From the NCBI GenBank assembly GCA_937975745.1, contig CALJUK010001080.1, forward strand, positions 1 to 6,379: DNA of 6,379 bases, written 5' to 3'. This DNA is from an uncultured Planctomycetaceae bacterium. Its GTDB lineage: Bacteria; Planctomycetota; Planctomycetia; Planctomycetales; Planctomycetaceae. Shown here one piece after another: positions 1 to 3,895 of the stretch. Positions within the stretch are counted from its first letter, which is position 1. Each line of letters opens with the position of its first letter. The notes below the pieces were generated by a model, which did no database searches, had not been told where the DNA came from, and worked only from the letters and a program-made list of their open reading frames with translations. The position numbers and the translations under genes are program-made.

Positions 1-50
1 AGGTGCTGCAGGGCGGAGAGCGGGAGAAGGTCGGATTCGGTGTGGGGCAT
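1..50 (-). CDS. cas4: Cas4 exonuclease, N-terminal fragment cut by the window edge
   Basis: Only the first 16 codons and two bases of the next are present, reading MPHTESDLLPLSALQH. The segment 'LLPLSALQH' is a typical beginning of CRISPR-associated Cas4 proteins (Dna2/RecB-like, iron-sulphur cluster nucleases), where it precedes the first cluster cysteine. Cas4 trims prespacers and selects for a correct PAM during adaptation, working with Cas1-Cas2. The ATG lies 10 bases after the cas7c stop, the expected gene order for type I-C (cas7-cas4-cas1-cas2). No strong ribosome binding site is visible, so translation may be coupled to cas7c. The nuclease motifs and cysteines lie outside the window, so integrity cannot be judged. 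Confidence 0.8.
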   Translation of the reverse strand, partial: MPHTESDLLPLSALQH

Positions 51-60
51 TTTGGATGAG

Positions 61-1068
61 CTATAGTTTGTCGATGTCTCGCGGTAATTCGATAAGCTCA
101 ACGCCGGACGGAACGGCGGACGGTTGCGGTACGATTCGATAGTGTCCGAATCGCCGCGGCGCAGGTGCGTCGTCTTTTGCCATGGCATCGGTGTCCTTCT
201 GAACGAGGATCGCATCCTCGAACAGGACCTGCGCCGGGCAGCAGCCGAGCATTGCCTGGCGTTGCCTCTGCTCTTCGTTCGTATCCGTGCCGACGTGCTT
301 GAAGGCGTAGATCGGCTGGCGGACGGTCATCACTCCCTTGCTGGCCGAGCGATCGTGCTCGTACATGCCGAGGATTGCCTCGATGAGCAGCTTCAAATCG
401 TCTTTGGAGAATCCGGTCTGCTGCGCCAGGTGGGCCGAAACAAACATTTTTCCCGCAAACAATCCGTACGGCACCAGCGATTTGCGGCCCATCGTTCGGA
501 GCTTGTCTTCGGGTTGTTCGGCTTCCCAGTCGCGGTATGTCTGCGCCGTCGTCTTATCAGACGCTTTCACGTCGTCCTGCGTCGTGGCGACCCGCGTAAT
601 GGAGATATCCAACGGCAGGATTGGATCGAGCGAGCGTGAAAAGGCGACCTGGATGGGTCCCCGCACCTGCCCGGCGTTCGGTCCCGTGCTCAGGACCGCG
701 CCGAACGCGCGGACATCGAAGAAGTTGGCGCACATCCAGTCCCGCGCCTGGTAGACCTTCTGCTTGGGGGCGGCCCATTTGCCCTTGGCGACCGGAGGCA
801 TCCCGCCGGTCGCCTCATGCGCATCGGCGATCGCGGCGTTCAACGCGGACGCATGCTGAATGAAGATCGCGTGCGGCGGTTCTCCGCCATGCGCAATCTG
901 CACGTAGTTCCGGATGCGGCGCTTGATCGCCACGTCGGAGACGAGACCGTGCATGTCCTGCGGGTCGATCCGCGGCGCGTTGCCGGCATCGGGATCGCCG
1001 TTCGGGTTGCCGTTTTCGCAATCGAAGAAGAACAGAAACTCGTAGCGGTTGGTGATGGGTTCGGACAT
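61..1068 (-). CDS. cas7c: Cas7c (Csd2), type I-C Cascade backbone subunit
   Basis: Cas7 copies polymerise along the crRNA spacer to form the backbone of the interference complex, and their thumbs flip out every sixth base of the guide. The 335-residue product has the Csd2/Csh2 family signature near the N-terminus (ENGNPNGDPDAGN, residues 18-30, then GLVSDVAIKRRIRNYV at 41-56). It continues with FFDVRAFGAV (116-125), QVRGPIQVAFSRSLDPI (134-150) and TMGRKSLVPYGLF (192-204). Residues about 165-190 look like a short insertion before TMGRK compared with the family as I remember it. I chose the ATG at 1068 because AAGGAGA lies 8 bases upstream and family homology begins at once. The frame stays open to 1131, but those 21 extra residues lack family character. 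The 72-base gap to cas8c shows nothing beyond this ribosome binding site. cas4 follows 10 bases after the stop. Confidence 0.95.
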   Translation of the reverse strand: MSEPITNRYEFLFFFDCENGNPNGDPDAGNAPRIDPQDMHGLVSDVAIKRRIRNYVQIAHGGEPPHAIFIQHASALNAAIADAHEATGGMPPVAKGKWAAPKQKVYQARDWMCANFFDVRAFGAVLSTGPNAGQVRGPIQVAFSRSLDPILPLDISITRVATTQDDVKASDKTTAQTYRDWEAEQPEDKLRTMGRKSLVPYGLFAGKMFVSAHLAQQTGFSKDDLKLLIEAILGMYEHDRSASKGVMTVRQPIYAFKHVGTDTNEEQRQRQAMLGCCPAQVLFEDAILVQKDTDAMAKDDAPAPRRFGHYRIVPQPSAVPSGVELIELPRDIDKL

Positions 1069-1076
1069 TGAAAAAT

Positions 1077-1081
1077 CTCCT
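1077..1081 (-). promoter_or_regulatory. Ribosome binding site deciding the cas7c start
   Basis: AGGAG within AAGGAGA on the minus strand, 8 bases before the ATG at 1068. It supports this start over the in-frame start at 1131, which would place the site inside the gene. Confidence 0.8.
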
Positions 1082-1140
1082 TGATGGTTTGCAGTCAGTA
1101 CAGAATGTGTGGGAATCAATCGCGCCGCCATCGGGACATG

Positions 1141-1530
1141 CTATTGCGCGGCTTCGTCCTGCGTTGGCTCGTCACCGGACTCACCTCGATACGCCTTTTG
1201 GTGGTAGTAGCCGAGCGCAAAGAGTGTCTGTTCCTCGAGCGTAAGCGTCGTTGGGACTCGATCCGTTAGATGGAGCCAGATTTCTCCAAGGCGTTTGTCG
1301 AGGCCGCCGCGAACCTTCGGTTCCTCAATCTTGCTTAAATGGAACTGTGCTGTGCGGATCAGTCGTCCAAGCACAAGTGCCGGCGTGGCGCTCGCGGCCG
1401 CGTAGTAGCGCTGCACGATGCCGGCGCCGACATCACCCAGGGCCTTGAATTGGATGTACGCGAGAACCGCGAACAGACGCCCGCAGTGATACGCCGGATG
1501 CGGGTGATCAGGATTCAGACCAGTGGCCAT
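1141..1530 (-). CDS. cas11c: Cas11c, small subunit translated from an internal start in cas8c
   Basis: Type I-C systems are known to make their small subunit from an internal start near the 3' end of cas8c rather than from a separate gene. Here Met488 of Cas8c (ATG at 1530) is preceded by AAAGGAG with a six-base spacer, a stronger site than the one in front of cas8c itself. Translation gives 129 residues in the same frame, starting MATGLNPDHPHPAYHCGRLF, close to the usual Cas11c size of about 120-130. Two or more copies would line the belly of Cascade and stabilise the displaced strand. The product shares its stop codon with cas8c. Homology to Cas8c C-terminal domains is clear. Separate translation is inferred from the ribosome binding site and from family knowledge. 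Confidence 0.85.
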   Translation of the reverse strand: MATGLNPDHPHPAYHCGRLFAVLAYIQFKALGDVGAGIVQRYYAAASATPALVLGRLIRTAQFHLSKIEEPKVRGGLDKRLGEIWLHLTDRVPTTLTLEEQTLFALGYYHQKAYRGESGDEPTQDEAAQ

Positions 1531-2991
1531 GGGGATCTCCTTTCTGAGACAGTAGGCCTTAAGAAGCCCAAGACGGGCATGCCGAGCAGGTTCATCGTTG
1601 AGAACATCGAGCCGCACACGGGAAAGCACCTGCGCCATGATCTCGTGTGGAATTGGCTGGTCTTGAATCGAACAATGCCAGATAGCGCTCACCAGCGGTG
1701 GAGCAATATCGGACAGTTCGCGAACAGGTGCAGCCAGAACGGCGCCCAGTTTGTGACCCTCGACGACTCCCACGCCATCGCGCCTGACGATACTGACGTC
1801 CTCGCACCAACTGATGACGTTTTCGAGAAGATCTTCGAACTGTCCTTCCATCCAGTCCCGCACAACGACGCGCGCCTTGTTGCCGGACAACGTGAGGGCG
1901 CAGTACCGTGCGTTGCGGAGTTCTGGACGCTTCCCCGATCGAATGGCGTCGAGCAATTCCCGCGCACGCTTGAGTGCGTCGTATTCGCGCTGTCTGTCTG
2001 CGTTGGAGTTGTCCTGCTCCTCCTCGCCAGCTTCATCTTCCTCCTGAGAGATCTGCAGGGCGCTTGGATCGAAGACCGCCGCAAGCGGGTCCTCACCGGC
2101 CGATTCATCAACTTCACCCGTGTACCAGTACACAATCTTCGCCCCGCCCATCCGATGTCCGTGGCGAGCGATCAACTGGTTCAGTGCGGCAGCGTACTGC
2201 TGGCACATCTCGTCGCTGATTGCCGCATTCGCTGACTGCTTGAGACCGAACGAACAGAACGCGTCAGCATTGAATCCAACGAGCGTCGCCTCGGCATTTC
2301 CGCCCACGTCGGCGAGGCCCTTGATTTTGGGATGCGTCAACGATGGCGCCGCCAGTTGCCCGGACAGCAGGCAGCGCATCAGGTTGTTTTTCGAAGTCTG
2401 TTTCTTGCGGGTCGTCTTCGCGGCAAAGAGCGATGGGAAATAGCCGCGCCACCAGTCGTGCCAGTCGTCGAGGGCGACAATTACTCGTGAATCTCCGTCC
2501 GGAGTGACTTCGCCAAAGGTGACGTTGTCAATCGGCTTGGCCTTTGGGGCCTGCGACTCCAGTTCCGTGCAGATCTGCCGCCGGACGTCGTCGTCCGCAA
2601 GCGCCGCAGCTACGACACCGAGAAACGGGTCTGATTCACTGCCGGCTCGCAGTAGATTGAGGAAGAACTCTCGCTTTGCGAGCAGCTTATCCCAGGCCTT
2701 CAGCTCTGCTTTCGTTGCCTGCTCATTCGGAGGCTCCTCGCCAAGAAGCACTGCGAACTTTGCCGTGTCGACAAGAAACTGTCGCATCGGCGTGTCGCCC
2801 GAGAACTTCAGGTGCGGAACGCGCGGAAACTCCCTTCCCTTGCTCCTGCGATCATCTTCGCCGAGATTCACAACACCAAGGAACTCCCCACTGGAGTTGA
2901 AGGTGATCAGCCAGCGCACCAGCTTCGGAGTGAACCCGGCTTCGCCTGCGATTCCGTGGGCTGCTGCGTACTCAACCAGTTCATGCAACAT
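1141..2991 (-). CDS. cas8c: Cas8c (Csd1), large subunit of type I-C Cascade
   Basis: Cas8c caps the foot of the I-C Cascade, reads the PAM and opens target DNA. The 616-residue product starts MLHELVEYAAAHGI, like other Csd1 proteins. It carries the conserved block LLSGQLAAPSLTHPKIKGL (residues 208-226), followed by TLVGFNADAFCSFGLKQSANAAIS (236-259), matching the family's 'SLVSFNADAFxSYGxxQxxNAPVS' region. The C-terminal part (about 488-616), with PAYHCGRLFAVLAYIQ and RYYAAASATPALVLGRL, is the helical Cas11-like domain. Residues about 294-340 form a very acidic, low-complexity stretch (DESAGED, QEEDEAGEEEQD) between conserved regions, probably a flexible loop. The ATG lies 3 bases after the cas5c stop in the same frame. 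The G-rich end of cas5c (GGGGGGGAG) serves as ribosome binding site, so translation is probably coupled. Confidence 0.95.
   Translation of the reverse strand: MLHELVEYAAAHGIAGEAGFTPKLVRWLITFNSSGEFLGVVNLGEDDRRSKGREFPRVPHLKFSGDTPMRQFLVDTAKFAVLLGEEPPNEQATKAELKAWDKLLAKREFFLNLLRAGSESDPFLGVVAAALADDDVRRQICTELESQAPKAKPIDNVTFGEVTPDGDSRVIVALDDWHDWWRGYFPSLFAAKTTRKKQTSKNNLMRCLLSGQLAAPSLTHPKIKGLADVGGNAEATLVGFNADAFCSFGLKQSANAAISDEMCQQYAAALNQLIARHGHRMGGAKIVYWYTGEVDESAGEDPLAAVFDPSALQISQEEDEAGEEEQDNSNADRQREYDALKRARELLDAIRSGKRPELRNARYCALTLSGNKARVVVRDWMEGQFEDLLENVISWCEDVSIVRRDGVGVVEGHKLGAVLAAPVRELSDIAPPLVSAIWHCSIQDQPIPHEIMAQVLSRVRLDVLNDEPARHARLGLLKAYCLRKEIPMATGLNPDHPHPAYHCGRLFAVLAYIQFKALGDVGAGIVQRYYAAASATPALVLGRLIRTAQFHLSKIEEPKVRGGLDKRLGEIWLHLTDRVPTTLTLEEQTLFALGYYHQKAYRGESGDEPTQDEAAQ
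1537..1541 (-). promoter_or_regulatory. Internal ribosome binding site for cas11c
   Basis: AGGAG (within AGAAAGGAGAT) inside the cas8c coding sequence, six bases (ATCCCC) before the ATG at 1530. Its strength and spacing, at the position where type I-C systems start Cas11c, argue that it is functional rather than accidental. Confidence 0.8.
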
Positions 2992-2994
2992 CGG

Positions 2995-3699
2995 TCACTC
3001 CCCCCCTTCCGGTTTCAAAACCAGATCGCTCTCGAACGGCGGAACATCCAGGACACCGTTCTCAATCTTTGCGGCAAAGAGGCTGATGAAGGGCTTCGCG
3101 TCGCTCGAATTCTGTGTGCGCAGGTCGAACACGTCGTAAAGCATGTGTCCGAGGTCCTGCGAGTAGTCGACTGGGACCGGCTCATTCGACAGAGACTCGG
3201 CGTATCGGTAGAACGCGACGAATTCCTTGACGCCAAAGAACGGCTGGAGGAAACACTTTCCGTGGCGAACTCGGCGTATGAATTGCTCGTCAAACGTCTT
3301 TTGCTTCGTTCCGATTCTGTTTCGCGGCACGATGCGTGCATGCAATCGGAAGTGTGGATTCCTCAGCGCCATTGTCTGTCGCTGCTGGCGGATGGAGTCT
3401 GCATCCGCGTGGATCGGTTGCACTGCGACAGTACCTTTTGCCCAGGACTTCACTGTCCGGTCGGTCGGCCCGGTCTGGCTGACTTCGTTGCGGCGGAGCG
3501 CGATGTATGCCGGCTGAGACAGCATTTCGATCCGTGCAACTTGCCAGTAGAATTCCGGCTTGAAGTAGATCGCTTCGAAGATTCCACGAGCGGCGCTTGG
3601 TGTAGGACACGGATAGCTCCAGCGTTCGACAGACAACTCTGGACGAGAAAAACATGCGAAATCACCACGGACATCAAGGACATGGGTAGATGCGTTCAT
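2995..3699 (-). CDS. cas5c: Cas5c (Cas5d), crRNA-processing subunit of type I-C Cascade
   Basis: In type I-C there is no Cas6. Cas5c cleaves the pre-crRNA at the base of the repeat hairpin and stays bound to the 5' handle. The 234-residue product shows the RAMP/Cas5 N-terminal pattern VRGDFACFSRPELSVERWSYP (residues 10-30) and PTPSAARGIFEAIYFKP (32-48). It continues with RRNEV (69-73), QQRQTMALRN (105-114) and RRVRHGKCFLQPFFGVKEF (142-160). Tyr45 in AIYFKP corresponds to the catalytic Tyr46 of Bacillus halodurans Cas5d. The Lys-His pair of that enzyme (116-117) falls at TKQKTFDEQF (131-140), where I see lysines but no histidine. I chose the ATG at 3699 because AAAGGG lies six bases upstream and homology begins just after it. 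The frame stays open to a TTG at 3789, within the promoter region. cas8c starts 3 bases after the stop. Confidence 0.93.
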   Translation of the reverse strand: MNASTHVLDVRGDFACFSRPELSVERWSYPCPTPSAARGIFEAIYFKPEFYWQVARIEMLSQPAYIALRRNEVSQTGPTDRTVKSWAKGTVAVQPIHADADSIRQQRQTMALRNPHFRLHARIVPRNRIGTKQKTFDEQFIRRVRHGKCFLQPFFGVKEFVAFYRYAESLSNEPVPVDYSQDLGHMLYDVFDLRTQNSSDAKPFISLFAAKIENGVLDVPPFESDLVLKPEGGE

Positions 3700-3729
3700 G
3701 ATTGCCCTTTCGATATGGCCGATGTCTAT

Positions 3730-3747
3730 CAAACGAGATAAAATGAA
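3730..3747 (-). promoter_or_regulatory. Candidate Cascade-binding operator upstream of cas5c (TTC PAM plus seed match to the solo-repeat guide)
   Basis: Read on the minus strand, TTC (3747-3745) is followed by ATTTTATCTCGTTTG (3744-3730). The 15 bases directly after the solo CRISPR repeat on the plus strand read ATTTTCTCTCGTTTG (3825-3839). They match at 14 of 15 positions, the only difference being position 6. TTC is the standard type I-C PAM and is on the correct side. Similarity stops after position 15, so full R-loop formation and Cas3 attack would not be expected. Cascade bound here would sit just downstream of the predicted cas5c promoter and about 30 bases before the cas5c start codon, where it should block transcription of cas5c-cas8c-cas7c. 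The match and PAM are seen. The repressor-site role is inferred by analogy with CreR/CreA guides. Confidence 0.75.
3739..3744 (+). promoter_or_regulatory. Possible -10 box for the solo-repeat guide RNA
   Basis: TAAAAT matches the TATAAT consensus at five of six bases and would start transcription near 3751, about 43 bases before the repeat. The matching -35 region (around 3716-3721, TGGCCG) is poor. TATGCT at 3761-3766 is an alternative -10, also without a good -35. The TAAAAT box lies inside the candidate Cascade target, so the guide could repress its own synthesis as well. This is a weak call resting on one hexamer. Confidence 0.25.
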
Positions 3748-3761
3748 GGTTTGATTGCCGT

Positions 3762-3789
3762 ATGCTACCGTTGGCATCCGCGATGTCAA
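3762..3789 (-). promoter_or_regulatory. Likely sigma-70-type promoter of cas5c-cas8c-cas7c
   Basis: On the minus strand a perfect TTGACA -35 (3789-3784) is followed after 16 bases by TAGCAT (3767-3762), which matches four of six -10 bases including the key TA and final T. Transcription would start near 3755, leaving a leader of about 55 bases before the cas5c ATG and placing the candidate Cascade target at about +10 to +25. The promoter would allow the effector genes to be expressed separately from cas3. The -35 is convincing and the -10 is moderate. Confidence 0.55.
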
Positions 3790-3793
3790 CGGG

Positions 3794-3824
3794 GTCGCCT
3801 CCGAATGGGGGCGTGGATTGAAAC
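3794..3824 (+). CRISPR. Solitary type I-C CRISPR repeat inside the cas operon
   Basis: A 31-base element runs GTCGCCTCC, loop GAAT, GGGGGCGTGGATTGAAAC. It ends in GCGTGGATTGAAAC, the conserved 3' part of type I-C repeats. CGCCTCC (3796-3802) pairs with GGGGGCG (3807-3813) in a seven-base-pair hairpin with one G-U pair and a four-base loop. Common I-C repeats are 32 bases long, so this copy is one base shorter in the loop region. There is no second copy in the window, so it is not an array. It lies between cas3 and cas5c and is oriented opposite to the genes. Hairpin and handle look intact, so Cas5c could recognise an RNA made from it. Confidence 0.9.
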
Positions 3825-3859
3825 ATTTTCTCTCGTTTGCGGTGGATAACCGCCGATGC
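3794..3859 (+). ncRNA. Putative CreR/CreA-like Cas-regulating guide RNA
   Basis: The solo repeat followed by a spacer-like stretch (drawn here as 35 bases, 3825-3859) would give a crRNA-like RNA with handle ATTGAAAC and guide ATTTTCTCTCGTTTG. This guide matches the PAM-flanked site upstream of cas5c. CreA of the CreTA system and the CreR RNAs are known guides of this kind: a degenerate repeat plus a short seed directs the host's own Cas effector to a promoter for repression without cleavage. No tandem rare-arginine mini-ORF of the CreT type is visible near the target, so cas autorepression (CreR) fits better than toxin control (CreTA). The 3' end is uncertain. A small hairpin GCGGT/ACCGC (3839-3853) begins where target pairing ends, and no terminator with a T tract follows. 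cas3 readthrough transcripts would be antisense to this RNA. Confidence 0.65.
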
Positions 3860-3861
3860 GC

Positions 3862-3879
3862 TAGTGGGTTACGCCACTA
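3862..3879. other. Small inverted repeat between the guide and the cas3 stop codon
   Basis: TAGTGG (3862-3867) and CCACTA (3874-3879) form a six-base-pair hairpin with a six-base loop. It lies about 37 bases after the solo repeat, roughly where a second degenerate repeat would define the 3' end of a guide RNA. Its sequence does not resemble a type I-C repeat. It lacks a T tract on either strand, so it is not a convincing terminator for cas3 or for the guide RNA. Its role is unknown. Confidence 0.35.
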
Positions 3880-3895
3880 CGGCATTGTTGATAAT

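Noticed and set aside
1069..1131. Longer cas7c N-terminus starting at 1131
   Set aside because: The extra 21 residues lack family character, and a strong ribosome binding site sits in the right place for the ATG at 1068.
1339..2235. Plus-strand open frame of 298 codons opposite cas8c
   Set aside because: It is antisense to the conserved cas8c gene, without a good ribosome binding site or recognisable domains.
3700..3760. A CreT-like toxin RNA controlled by the guide
   Set aside because: No short start-codon frame with tandem rare arginine codons (AGA AGA type) is visible between the target and cas5c, so direct control of cas5c is the simpler reading.
3700..3789. Longer cas5c N-terminus starting at a TTG at 3789
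   Set aside because: The TTG is part of the TTGACA promoter element, the added residues are not Cas5-like, and the ATG at 3699 has its own ribosome binding site.
3839..3879. Rho-independent terminator for cas3
   Set aside because: The two small hairpins have no following T tract on either strand.
3840..3895. A second degenerate CRISPR repeat closing the guide
   Set aside because: The segment around 3880-3895 has only scattered similarity to the repeat end (GGC...TTGATAAT). It is too weak to call.
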